Shown: positions 37,059 through 45,187 of the stretch, piece by piece
How the letters are laid out: every line of letters starts with the position of its first letter
How positions within the stretch are numbered: the stretch's first letter is position 1
Origin: Escherichia marmotae
GTDB lineage: Bacteria > Pseudomonadota > Gammaproteobacteria > Enterobacterales > Enterobacteriaceae
DNA: 64,000 nucleotides
NCBI RefSeq assembly: GCF_002900365.1
Contig: NZ_CP025979.1
Location: 2,666,001-2,730,000 of the forward strand
Direction of reading: 5' to 3'
Program-made: the position numbers and the translations under genes
Notes under the pieces: generated by a model
Databases searched by the model: none
What the model was told of the DNA's origin: nothing
What the model saw: the letters and a program-made list of their open reading frames with translations, nothing else

Positions 37059-38126
37059 ATGTTTGTGAAGCTCTTACGTTCCGTTGCGATTGGATTAATT
37101 GTCGGCGCTATTCTGCTGGTTGCCATGCCTTCGCTGCGCAGCATTAACCCGCTTTCCACGCCGCAATTCGACAGTACCGATGAGACGCCTGCCAGCTATA
37201 ATCTGGCGGTTCGCCGCGCTGCGCCAGCAGTAGTCAACGTCTATAACCGTGGTTTAAATACGACCTCACACAATCAGCTTGAGATCCGCACGCTGGGATC
37301 TGGTGTGATCATGGATCAACGCGGTTATATCATCACCAACAAACACGTGATCAACGACGCCGATCAGATCATCGTCGCCTTACAGGATGGTCGTGTTTTT
37401 GAAGCGTTACTGGTGGGATCTGACTCTCTGACCGATCTGGCAGTGCTTAAAATTAATGCCACTGGCGGTTTACCCACTATCCCAATTAATGCTCGTCGCG
37501 TACCGCACATTGGCGATGTGGTGCTGGCGATCGGTAACCCGTACAACCTCGGACAAACCATTACTCAGGGGATTATCAGCGCCACGGGTCGAATCGGCCT
37601 GAACCCAACCGGACGGCAAAACTTCCTGCAAACCGATGCCTCCATTAACCACGGTAACTCCGGCGGCGCGCTGGTTAACTCGCTGGGCGAATTGATGGGC
37701 ATCAACACGCTGTCGTTTGATAAGAGTAACGATGGCGCAACGCCGGAAGGTATCGGCTTTGCAATTCCCTTCCAGTTAGCGACCAAAATTATGGATAAGT
37801 TGATCCGCGATGGTCGCGTGATCCGTGGCTACATTGGTATCGGTGGACGCGAGATTGCTCCTCTGCACGCCCAGGGTGGCGGCATCGATCAACTGCAAGG
37901 GATCGTGGTTAATGAAGTGTCACCTGATGGCCCGGCAGCTAACGCGGGTATCCAGGTCAACGATCTGATTATCTCTGTGGATAACAAACCGGCCATCTCT
38001 GCTCTGGAGACGATGGATCAGGTAGCAGAAATTCGCCCTGGTTCGGTGATCCCGGTTGTAGTGATGCGTGACGATAAGCAGTTAACGTTGCAGGTTACGA
38101 TTCAGGAATATCCGGCGACCAATTAA
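37059..38126 (+). CDS. degS: Inner-membrane serine endoprotease DegS, sigma-E stress sensor
   Basis: 355 residues. N-terminal membrane anchor (about 5-25), protease domain with His in TNKHVIND, Asp in TDLAVLKI and Ser in HGNSGGALVN, and a single PDZ domain that senses misfolded porin C-termini. Cuts RseA to start the sigma-E response. In K-12 it is followed at once by a terminator and mdh; here IS1414 sits 33 bases after the stop. Confidence 0.98.
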   Translation: MFVKLLRSVAIGLIVGAILLVAMPSLRSINPLSTPQFDSTDETPASYNLAVRRAAPAVVNVYNRGLNTTSHNQLEIRTLGSGVIMDQRGYIITNKHVINDADQIIVALQDGRVFEALLVGSDSLTDLAVLKINATGGLPTIPINARRVPHIGDVVLAIGNPYNLGQTITQGIISATGRIGLNPTGRQNFLQTDASINHGNSGGALVNSLGELMGINTLSFDKSNDGATPEGIGFAIPFQLATKIMDKLIRDGRVIRGYIGIGGREIAPLHAQGGGIDQLQGIVVNEVSPDGPAANAGIQVNDLIISVDNKPAISALETMDQVAEIRPGSVIPVVVMRDDKQLTLQVTIQEYPATN

Positions 38127-38142
38127 GGCCGGAGTTAAGCAC

Positions 38143-38159
38143 AAAAAACCGGAGACGTT
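38143..38159. terminator. Left half of the split degS/mdh terminator
   Basis: AAAAAACCGGAGACGTT is the left arm and loop of a hairpin whose right arm (GCTCCGGTTTTTT) is now at 56097-56109. Joined, they give ACCGGAG-ACGTTG-CTCCGGT with A and T tracts, a bidirectional terminator. The 17.9-kb insert splits it. Confidence 0.8.
38152..38159. repeat. 8-bp direct repeat GAGACGTT, left copy
   Basis: GAGACGTT abuts the left end of IS1414. The same eight bases follow the right end of IS4 at 56089-56096. Eight bases fit the duplication made by IS256-family elements; the repeat brackets the whole insert rather than either single IS. Confidence 0.85.
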
Positions 38160-38231
38160 GAGCCTGTACATAGATTTGTGTAATTGCCTGATTTTGATAT
38201 GTTCAATCCAGCATCAAATGAAGGTTAATTT

Positions 38232-39440
38232 ATGGACGAAAAACAGTTACAGGCTCTGGCTAACGAACTGGCCAAAAACCTCAAAACCCCTGAAGACCTC
38301 AGTCAGTTTGATCGGCTGCTGAAAAAGCTCAGCGTTGAAGCCGCTCTCAATGCAGAGATGACACACCATCCTGGGTATGAGAAAAATCAGTCCAGACCAG
38401 GAGCTAACTCCCGCAACGGTTTTTCCACAAAGACCGTTATCACAGGCGACGGTCCACTGGAACTGCGTACTCCGCGCGATCGTGACGGTACCTTCGAACC
38501 ACAACTGGTAAAGAAAAATCAGACCCGTATTACCGGGATGGATAACCAGATCCTCTCGTTGTATGCCAAAGGGATGACCACCCGTGAGATAGCTGCTGCG
38601 TTCAAAGAACTGTATGACGCAGATGTTTCACCGGCACTGATATCAAAGGTTACCGATGCCGTGATGGAGCAGGTTGTAGAATGGCAAAACCGACCACTGG
38701 ATGCTGTTTACCCCATTGTTTATCTTGACTGTATCGTCCTGAAAGTTCGGCAGGACAGTCGCGTCATCAACAAATCGGTGTTCCTGGCACTGGGCATCAA
38801 TATCGAAGGTCAGAAAGAACTGCTGGGTATGTGGCTGGCCGAAAATGAAGGGGCGAAGTTCTGGCTCAATGTGCTGACTGAACTGAAAAACCGCGGTCTG
38901 AACGATATCCTCATCGCCTGTGTGGATGGCCTGAAAGGCTTCCCGGATGCCATCAACACAGTATATCCGAAGGCCCGCATCCAGTTATGCATCGTGCATA
39001 TGGTGCGCAACAGCCTGCGCTTCGTGTCATGGAAGGACTACAAAGCCGTCACTCGCGACCTGAAAGCGATTTATCAGGCTCCCACGGAAGAGGCAGGCCA
39101 GCAGGCACTGGAAGCGTTCGCTGCGGCCTGGGACTGTCGCTATCCTCAGATAAGCCGAAGCTGGCAGGCTAACTGGCCGAATCTTGCCACGTTCTTCGCT
39201 TATCCAACGGACATCCGCAAAGTGATCTATACGACGAATGCCATCGAGTCGCTAAACAGCGTGATCCGCCATGCGCTCAAAAAGCGTAAAGTGTTCCCGA
39301 CAGACGACTCGGTGAAAAAAGTGGTGTGGCTGGCAATCCAGTCTGCGTCCCAGAAATGGACGATGCCGTTGAAGGACTGGCGAATGGCAATGAGCCGCTT
39401 TATTATCGAGTTCGGTGACCGCCTGGACGGTCACTTCTGA
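38232..39440 (+). CDS. IS256-family transposase of IS1414
   Basis: 402 residues, uninterrupted. Mutator/IS256-type DDE catalytic residues are visible: D166 in VYLDCIVLK, D232 in IACVDGLKGF and E339 in TTNAIESLNS. The CIVHMVRNS stretch before E339 is the family's C/H signature. Ribosome site AAGG 6-9 bases before the start. Full length and intact active site suggest an active enzyme. The astA toxin gene overlaps it in the +1 frame. Confidence 0.95.
   Translation: MDEKQLQALANELAKNLKTPEDLSQFDRLLKKLSVEAALNAEMTHHPGYEKNQSRPGANSRNGFSTKTVITGDGPLELRTPRDRDGTFEPQLVKKNQTRITGMDNQILSLYAKGMTTREIAAAFKELYDADVSPALISKVTDAVMEQVVEWQNRPLDAVYPIVYLDCIVLKVRQDSRVINKSVFLALGINIEGQKELLGMWLAENEGAKFWLNVLTELKNRGLNDILIACVDGLKGFPDAINTVYPKARIQLCIVHMVRNSLRFVSWKDYKAVTRDLKAIYQAPTEEAGQQALEAFAAAWDCRYPQISRSWQANWPNLATFFAYPTDIRKVIYTTNAIESLNSVIRHALKKRKVFPTDDSVKKVVWLAIQSASQKWTMPLKDWRMAMSRFIIEFGDRLDGHF
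38947..39063 (+). CDS. astA: Heat-stable enterotoxin EAST1, nested in the IS1414 transposase gene
   Basis: 38 codons, start ATG at 38947 and stop TGA at 39061, reading in the +1 frame relative to the transposase. The product begins MPSTQYIRRPASSYASC and ends TTKPSLAT, with cysteines at 17, 20, 24 and 27, which matches EAST1 of enteroaggregative E. coli as I know it. Residue 21 is Ala, the form I associate with strain 042 rather than 17-2 (from memory). EAST1 is a small secreted peptide linked to cGMP rise in enterocytes; its role in disease is debated. The reading frame is intact. Confidence 0.92.
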   Translation: MPSTQYIRRPASSYASCIWCATACASCHGRTTKPSLAT

Positions 39441-39502
39441 GAAAAGGCATTTACACAGAATCTTAAACAGGCTCTCAAAAATACCATTGATTATTATTAA
39501 TG

Positions 39503-40063
39503 CTATTGCGCGGTCGGTTTCAGTAGAGTCTGCCCCTGCGTTTTATGTTCCGCCAGATACTGATGCTGGAATATGCACATGCGAATGGCATTGCGATATT
39601 GACCGTTAATAAAGAATTCATGCATCAGTTCACCTTCGACCGTAAAACCGAGCTTACGGTAAATATGAATCGCTTTTTCATTCTCTTTATCGACGATCAG
39701 ATAAAGTTTATAGAGATTAAGAACAGTGAAGCCATAATCCATCGCTAATGTCGCGGCGCGGGTTGCCAGACCTTTACCCTGGTATTCCGGGGAGATGATT
39801 ATCTGAAATTCAGCGCGGCGATGGACGTGGTTAATTTCCACCAGCTCTACCAGACCGGCTTTTTCGCCATCACATTCCACGACGAAACGGCGTTCACTCT
39901 GATCGTGAATATGTTTATCGTACAGATCAGAGAGTTCAACGAAGGCTTCGTAGGGTTCCTCAAACCAGTAACGCATTACGCTGGCGTTATTGTCGAGTTG
40001 ATGCACATAGCGTAAATCTTCACGCTCCAGCGGACGTAGCTTAACACTGTGGGCGCTTGTCAT
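39503..40063 (-). CDS. speG: Spermidine N1-acetyltransferase
   Basis: 186 residues, intact. GNAT fold with the acetyl-CoA loop in EYQGKGLATRAA (about residue 90) and the C-terminal NLYKLYLIVDKENEKA strand. Acetylates spermidine to prevent polyamine toxicity. In K-12 it lies at about 35.7 minutes next to ynfB; here it has moved with that neighbourhood and its stop is 28 bases from IS1414. Loss of speG is typical of Shigella, so an intact gene argues against that assignment. Confidence 0.97.
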   Translation of the reverse strand: MTSAHSVKLRPLEREDLRYVHQLDNNASVMRYWFEEPYEAFVELSDLYDKHIHDQSERRFVVECDGEKAGLVELVEINHVHRRAEFQIIISPEYQGKGLATRAATLAMDYGFTVLNLYKLYLIVDKENEKAIHIYRKLGFTVEGELMHEFFINGQYRNAIRMCIFQHQYLAEHKTQGQTLLKPTAQ

Positions 40064-40097
40064 AACGTGTCCTTACATTCCTTATATCAATAACAGG

Positions 40098-40439
40098 TTA
40101 GGGGATGATTACGCGGCCAGTACGACGGTCCAGACAGCGTAAAGTATTCGGCTCCCAGTAGGCATTAATGTTGGCACTCTGCTCACATTTATCGCGGTTA
40201 TCGAATGCGGCGTCAGCTTTATCCCATTCTTTCTCGGTGCGTTTGTTGACTTTCTGACGCAGATTACGCGTGTCATTCCATTGCTCTTTTTCCATCGCCG
40301 CCTGCTGGCGACTCTGTGCGCTGTCGCCAGATTCAATCACCAGTTTGTTAGTTTCTGCATGAGTAGTTGCGCTAAATGCCAGTGCGCAAGGCAGCAGAAA
40401 AGCGAGCAGGCTGAGTTTTTTGCAGAGAGTGATATTCAT
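40098..40439 (-). CDS. ynfB: Periplasmic UPF0482 protein YnfB
   Basis: 113 residues with a signal peptide (MNITLCKKLSLLAFLLPCALAFSATTHA, about 28). The mature part is charged and helical with two cysteines (RDKCEQ, TLRCLDRR). Function unknown. Lies just upstream of speG on the same strand as in K-12. Confidence 0.92.
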   Translation of the reverse strand: MNITLCKKLSLLAFLLPCALAFSATTHAETNKLVIESGDSAQSRQQAAMEKEQWNDTRNLRQKVNKRTEKEWDKADAAFDNRDKCEQSANINAYWEPNTLRCLDRRTGRVIIP

Positions 40440-40573
40440 GATTCATTCCTTGTATGAATGATTAAAGGCGATTTTACACGATCCACTGTGAACACGAAAC
40501 GTAACAGAAGGATGTATATGTTGATGATATTATGTCGCCCTATAAATATACATGATGTCAATAAGTGACAAAG

Positions 40574-40900
40574 ATGATTAAAACAACATTACTGTTTTTT
40601 GTTACTGCCCTGTGTGAAATCATGGGTTGCTTTTTACCCTGGTTATGGCTGAAACGAAATGCCAGCGTCTGGCTGTTGGTTCCGGCGGGGATTTCCCTGG
40701 CGCTGTTTGTCTGGCTGTTAACGTTACATCCCGCAGCAAGTGGGCGAGTTTATGCGGCTTATGGTGGCGTTTATGTCTGTACGGCGTTGATTTGGCTGCG
40801 TGTGGTGGATGGGGTGAAGCTCAGTCTCTACGACTGGACAGGCGCGATAATTGCGCTTTGCGGTATGTTGATTATTGTTGCTGGCTGGGGACGTGCCTGA
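40574..40900 (+). CDS. ynfA: UPF0060 inner-membrane protein YnfA
   Basis: 108 residues from the Met at 40574, matching the family length. Four membrane helices, small-multidrug-resistance-like size with the conserved ALCEIMGCFLPWLW first helix. Reported as a possible SMR-type efflux protein in Shigella. Divergent from ynfB. Confidence 0.92.
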   Translation: MIKTTLLFFVTALCEIMGCFLPWLWLKRNASVWLLVPAGISLALFVWLLTLHPAASGRVYAAYGGVYVCTALIWLRVVDGVKLSLYDWTGAIIALCGMLIIVAGWGRA

Positions 40901-40995
40901 TTTTTCTGGTCTATAAGATATTTTATTATCAATGACATACGCGTTTTCAGGGCACTGAAAAACAATAAGCTTTGACTATTTTTAGAACTATTCAT

Positions 40996-41019
40996 GGCGC
41001 AAATATGCGCTTTTTTTTG
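40996..41019 (+). terminator. Intrinsic terminator between ynfA and rspA
   Basis: GGCGC-AAATAT-GCGC followed by eight T, about 95 bases after the ynfA stop. The rest of the 215-base gap holds the rspA promoter region. Confidence 0.75.
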
Positions 41020-41115
41020 TGATCGTTCTGGCTTTTTTTGATCTTCATACTTGTATGGTAGTAGCTCAGTTGCGTAGATTTCATGCATCACGATAAGCGA
41101 TGCAAGGAATAGAAC

Positions 41116-42330
41116 ATGAAGATTGTAGGGGCTGAAGTTTTTGTTACCTGTCCGGGGCGTAATTTCGTCACCTTAAAAATCACCACCGAGGACGGTATTA
41201 CCGGTCTTGGTGATGCCACTCTCAACGGACGCGAGCTTTCCGTTGCGTCCTATTTGCAGGATCACCTGTGTCCGCAACTTATAGGCCGCGATGCCCACCG
41301 TATCGAAGATATCTGGCAGTTTTTCTATAAAGGTGCTTACTGGCGTCGCGGCCCGGTGACTATGTCGGCCATTTCAGCCGTTGATATGGCGCTATGGGAC
41401 ATTAAAGCCAAAGCTGCCAACATGCCGCTTTACCAGTTACTCGGCGGCGCGTCTCGCGAAGGGGTGATGGTCTATTGCCATACCACCGGTCACAGTATTG
41501 ATGAGGCACTGGATGATTATGCCCGTCATCAGGAACTGGGATTCAAGGCCATCCGCGTGCAGTGCGGTATTCCTGGCATGAAAACGACTTACGGTATGTC
41601 CAAAGGAAAAGGGCAGGCCTATGAACCTGCGACCAAAGGGCAGTGGCCAGAAGAGCAGTTGTGGTCAACGGAAAAATATCTCGACTTCATGCCAAAACTG
41701 TTCGACGCGGTACGTAACAAGTTTGGTTTTGATGAACATTTGCTGCATGACATGCATCATCGCTTAACGCCTATTGAAGCGGCGCGCTTTGGTAAAAGCA
41801 TTGAAGATTTTCGCATGTTCTGGATGGAAGATCCGACCCCCGCAGAAAACCAGGAGTGTTTCCGTCTGATTCGCCAACATACCGTCACGCCAATTGCGGT
41901 GGGTGAAGTCTTCAATAGCATTTGGGACTGTAAACAGCTCATTGAAGAGCAACTTATCGACTATATCCGTACCACGCTGACCCATGCAGGCGGCATTACC
42001 GGTATGCGTCGGATTGCGGATTTTGCTTCGCTTTATCAGGTGCGCACATGCTCACACGGCCCTTCCGATTTGTCACCAGTCTGCATGGCTGCGGCTTTGC
42101 ACTTTGACCTGTGGGTGCCGAATTTTGGCGTACAAGAATACATGGGCTACTCAGAACAAATGCTCGAAGTGTTCCCGCACAACTGGAGCTTCGATAACGG
42201 CTATATGCATCCGGGTGACAAGCCAGGTATTGGCATCGAGTTCGATGAAAAGCTGGCGGCGAAATATCCCTACGAACCTGCTTATCTGCCAGTCGCACGT
42301 CTGGAAGATGGCACGTTATGGAACTGGTAA
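41116..42330 (+). CDS. rspA: Starvation-sensing protein RspA, mannonate-dehydratase-like
   Basis: 404 residues, enolase superfamily. Metal-ligand and acid/base residues of the D-mannonate dehydratase subgroup are seen: RVQCGIPGMKTTYG, DEHLLHDMHHRLTP, WMEDPTPAENQE and GEVFNS. First gene of the rspAB pair. The K-12 protein was linked to degradation of homoserine-lactone-like starvation signals, and some homologues have weak sugar-acid dehydratase activity. Confidence 0.95.
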   Translation: MKIVGAEVFVTCPGRNFVTLKITTEDGITGLGDATLNGRELSVASYLQDHLCPQLIGRDAHRIEDIWQFFYKGAYWRRGPVTMSAISAVDMALWDIKAKAANMPLYQLLGGASREGVMVYCHTTGHSIDEALDDYARHQELGFKAIRVQCGIPGMKTTYGMSKGKGQAYEPATKGQWPEEQLWSTEKYLDFMPKLFDAVRNKFGFDEHLLHDMHHRLTPIEAARFGKSIEDFRMFWMEDPTPAENQECFRLIRQHTVTPIAVGEVFNSIWDCKQLIEEQLIDYIRTTLTHAGGITGMRRIADFASLYQVRTCSHGPSDLSPVCMAAALHFDLWVPNFGVQEYMGYSEQMLEVFPHNWSFDNGYMHPGDKPGIGIEFDEKLAAKYPYEPAYLPVARLEDGTLWNW

Positions 42331-42341
42331 GGAGTAAAATA

Positions 42342-43361
42342 ATGAAAAGCATCTTAATTGAAAAACCGAATCAACTGGCGATTATCGAACGGGAAATACC
42401 TACCCCATCAGCGGGTGAAGTGCGAGTAAAAGTGAAACTCGCCGGGATTTGTGGATCGGATAGTCATATTTATCGCGGTCATAATCCATTTGCGAAATAT
42501 CCGCGCGTCATTGGGCACGAGTTTTTTGGCGTGATTGATGCCGTAGGTGAAGGCGTAGTGAACACCAGAGTTGGCGAACGTGTTGCGGTAGATCCGGTAG
42601 TCAGTTGCGGACATTGTTATCCGTGTTCAATTGGTAAGCCGAACGTCTGCACAACGCTAGCAGTATTAGGTGTTCACACCGACGGCGGTTTTAGCGAATA
42701 TGCGGTAGTTCCGGCAAAAAACGCGTGGAAAATTCCCGATGCAGTGGCTGATAAATTCGCGGTAATGATCGAACCCTTTACCATTGCGGCGAACGTTACC
42801 GGACACGGTCAACCGACTGAAGATGACACCGTGCTGGTTTATGGCGCAGGTCCAATTGGTCTGACTATTGTTCAGGTATTAAAGGGGGTCTATAACGTTA
42901 AAAATGTGATTGTTGCCGATCGCATTGATGAACGACTGGACAAAGCGAAAGAGAGCGGAGCAGATTGGGCGATTAATAACAGCCAGACACCGCTTGGCGA
43001 AATATTCGCTGAAAAGGGTATTAAACCAACATTAATTATTGATGCCGCTTGTCATCCATCAATTCTGAAAGAAGCGGTTATGCTGGCATCTCCTGCGGCA
43101 CGAATTGTGTTAATGGGATTCTCCAGTGAGCCGTCTGAAGTTATTCAACAGGGAATTACCGGCAAGGAACTCTCTATTTTTTCTTCTCGGTTAAATGCCA
43201 ATAAATTTCCGGTGGTTATCGACTGGCTAAGCAAAGGTTTAATTAACCCTGATAAATTAATTATTCATACCTTTGATTATCAACATGTCGCTGATGCTAT
43301 TTCATTATTTGAAAATGATCAAAAGCATTGCTGCAAAGTTTTACTCACTTTTTCTGAATAA
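42342..43361 (+). CDS. rspB: Zinc-dependent alcohol dehydrogenase RspB
   Basis: 339 residues from the Met at 42342, after a GGAG ribosome site. Medium-chain dehydrogenase: catalytic zinc Cys in GICGSDSH and His/Glu in GHEFFG, structural zinc Cys cluster CGHCYPCSIGKPNVC, and the NAD-binding VYGAGPIG loop. Partner of rspA, 11 bases downstream. Substrate not established. Confidence 0.95.
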   Translation: MKSILIEKPNQLAIIEREIPTPSAGEVRVKVKLAGICGSDSHIYRGHNPFAKYPRVIGHEFFGVIDAVGEGVVNTRVGERVAVDPVVSCGHCYPCSIGKPNVCTTLAVLGVHTDGGFSEYAVVPAKNAWKIPDAVADKFAVMIEPFTIAANVTGHGQPTEDDTVLVYGAGPIGLTIVQVLKGVYNVKNVIVADRIDERLDKAKESGADWAINNSQTPLGEIFAEKGIKPTLIIDAACHPSILKEAVMLASPAARIVLMGFSSEPSEVIQQGITGKELSIFSSRLNANKFPVVIDWLSKGLINPDKLIIHTFDYQHVADAISLFENDQKHCCKVLLTFSE

Positions 43362-43418
43362 TATCAATAACAGCGGATAAGCAGTACGCATCTTACCTCT
43401 TATTTAGAGATAATAATT

Positions 43419-43529
43419 ATGACAATAGAAAAACATGAAAGAAGCACTAAGGATTTAGTGAAGGCAGCGGTATCAGGATGGTTAGGTACGGCACTTGAAT
43501 TTATGGATTTCAAGAGCCATGCGTGTTAA
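43419..43529 (+). pseudogene. ydfJ: ydfJ 5' fragment, cut by prophage integration
   Basis: The first 31-33 codons of the MFS transporter gene ydfJ (MTIEKHERSTKDLVKAAVSG ... LEFMDF) then run out of the family sequence at KSHAC and a stop. In K-12 the Qin prophage sits at the same place in ydfJ. The rest of ydfJ is not in this window. Confidence 0.85.
43490..43520. other. Probable attL of the Qin-like prophage
   Basis: Homology to ydfJ ends within this stretch (around TTTATGGATTTCAAG) and prophage sequence with the int gene begins. The exact core cannot be set without the matching attR, which is absent from the window. Confidence 0.55.
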
Positions 43530-43548
43530 CTATTTGATAAATATTAAA

Positions 43549-44829
43549 TTAATTTTTCATTGCTTCGTTATGGGGCATGGTTGGGGCAAACTCGCTTAAC
43601 TGTGTATTTAACAAAGCTACCTGTGCATTATTGTTTTCAGACATCCATTTTCCGTATACCTGAAATACCATTTGCGCATCTGCATGGCCCATCTGGTTTG
43701 CTATAAATGCCGGGTTAGCACCAGCTGTCAGCGACCAGCAGGCATAAGTATGTCTCGACTGATATGATTTTCGATGGCGGAGTCCGGCACGTTTTATCGC
43801 TGCGTCCCACATCTGCCTTATTGAGTCAACGGTAAAATGGTCACCATAATTTTTTACTCTCGCTGACACTTCAGGTTGAAAAACAAAGGTGCATTTATGT
43901 TTTTCTGTTCTGCCATACTCTCTGAGGTGAACATCAATGATATGCTCTTTGCTCAGTCTCGTTAATGTCATCTGACTCCGGAGAGCGTCGATTGCTGGCT
44001 TAATAAGATGAATGACCCGATTGGTTCCCGCCTGTGTTTTTGGTACCGTGAAACGGTCTTTTGCTAAATTTCTCCTGATCATCATTGTTCCATTTTTCAG
44101 ATCTATGTCCTCCCATCCAAGTGCACACAGCTCACCAGGGCGAACGCCAGTATAAACAGAAACACACCATAAATTTTTGGCTTGCTGATTTCTGCACGCA
44201 TCGATAAGACGGATGAATTCCTCCCGCGAAAGAGGATCCGGAATGGTTCTTGATTCCTTTAATGGCGAGATCCCCTTAAACGGGTTATCTGCCAGGTAAC
44301 CGTTATCAACACCAAACTGGAACACGGCGTTAAGATTTGTCATGTAATTATTTACAGTTACAGCCGATCTCCCTGGTTGTGTAACAATATAGTTACTTTT
44401 GGGGATCTGGTATCCAGTCAGTAGCTCTTTACGAACCTCCAGTAATTTTTCTTTATTAATCGATGAGGCAAGATTTTTTTCACCGATTATGCTCAGGATA
44501 TTTTTGATGACGGCACGGTATGTGTTGAGTGATGTTTTTGCGACTTCAGTTTCTTTCAGTGCCAGAAATTTTTCAGCCAGTTCTTTTATGGTTAAATCTT
44601 GTCGGGTCTCACCAAATTTTTCCAGATTGCGTGAGGAGGGAAACTGTTTTGCATAGTCGAAAACACCAGTTTTTATTGCGTAACAAACAGAGGCGCGTAG
44701 CTCACCTGCAACGCGCCTGTTTTTTGCTGTGTCAGGAACCCCCAGGTTTTCCCTGACTCTTACGCCTTTATAAACAAACCAGATACGTAATTTCCCTCCA
44801 TGGTTTTCCACGCCTGTCGGATATTTCAT
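43549..44829 (-). CDS. Prophage tyrosine integrase
   Basis: 426 residues from the Met at 44829 (MKYPTGVENHGGKLRIWF), preferred over a Met five codons upstream because GAGAGAAG precedes it. N-terminal Arm-binding and SAM-like core-binding domains. The catalytic domain has Arg in TGVRPGELCALGW, HxxR-like RKSYQSRHTYACW, the GH of NQMGHADAQM and the nucleophile Tyr in FQVYGKWM. Homologue of IntQ, which is broken in K-12; here it is intact and next to the ydfJ junction. Confidence 0.93.
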   Translation of the reverse strand: MKYPTGVENHGGKLRIWFVYKGVRVRENLGVPDTAKNRRVAGELRASVCYAIKTGVFDYAKQFPSSRNLEKFGETRQDLTIKELAEKFLALKETEVAKTSLNTYRAVIKNILSIIGEKNLASSINKEKLLEVRKELLTGYQIPKSNYIVTQPGRSAVTVNNYMTNLNAVFQFGVDNGYLADNPFKGISPLKESRTIPDPLSREEFIRLIDACRNQQAKNLWCVSVYTGVRPGELCALGWEDIDLKNGTMMIRRNLAKDRFTVPKTQAGTNRVIHLIKPAIDALRSQMTLTRLSKEHIIDVHLREYGRTEKHKCTFVFQPEVSARVKNYGDHFTVDSIRQMWDAAIKRAGLRHRKSYQSRHTYACWSLTAGANPAFIANQMGHADAQMVFQVYGKWMSENNNAQVALLNTQLSEFAPTMPHNEAMKN

Positions 44830-44863
44830 TTCAACTTCTCTCATTAGTTAGTGTGGCTTTTAG

Positions 44864-45115
44864 TCAAGTAAGATGACGTCTTGGTCTTGCTGATGCCTGG
44901 CGCTCAATCCAGCGATCAATTTCTTCCAGGTTGTAAAAGCATGGACTGTTATCCCATGGCATACCGTCATGAGCGACATGCTTATATTCCCTTCCTTCCA
45001 TAAACGATTTTTCCCGGGCCTTTTTTAACGTACCTTTTTTTATTCCTTTCAGCGCAATTAACTGCTCTTCGGATACCCATTTGCCGGGAGAGACAATCAT
45101 GATTACTTCGCTCAT
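44864..45115 (-). CDS. Prophage excisionase
   Basis: 83 residues, with the winged-helix excisionase look of Rac XisR relatives (KWVSEEQLIALKGIKKGTLKKAREKSFMEGREY). A directionality factor for the integrase immediately downstream on the same strand. Excision is not possible from this window alone as no attR is seen. Confidence 0.82.
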   Translation of the reverse strand: MSEVIMIVSPGKWVSEEQLIALKGIKKGTLKKAREKSFMEGREYKHVAHDGMPWDNSPCFYNLEEIDRWIERQASARPRRHLT

Positions 45116-45187
45116 CGATTTCTTTATCTCTTACATCAGACGAGCGCCGGTTGCAGAATACCAGTCACAACCGGCGACAGTTGAACA

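Larger units (their letters stand above)
38160..39474 (+). mobile_element. IS1414-type insertion sequence (IS256 family), complete
   Basis: 1315 bp. The terminal inverted repeats are about 29 bases: left GAGCCTGTACATAGATTTGT and onward, right (reverse complement) GAGCCTGTTTAAGATTCTGT and onward; they share GAGCCTGT and TGTGTAA-TGCC. It carries one full transposase gene with the astA gene nested in it. Flanks do not match: GAGACGTT on the left, TCAAAAAT on the right, so it has recombined or mediated a rearrangement since insertion. The IS1414 name rests on my recall of the EAST1-carrying element. Confidence 0.9.
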
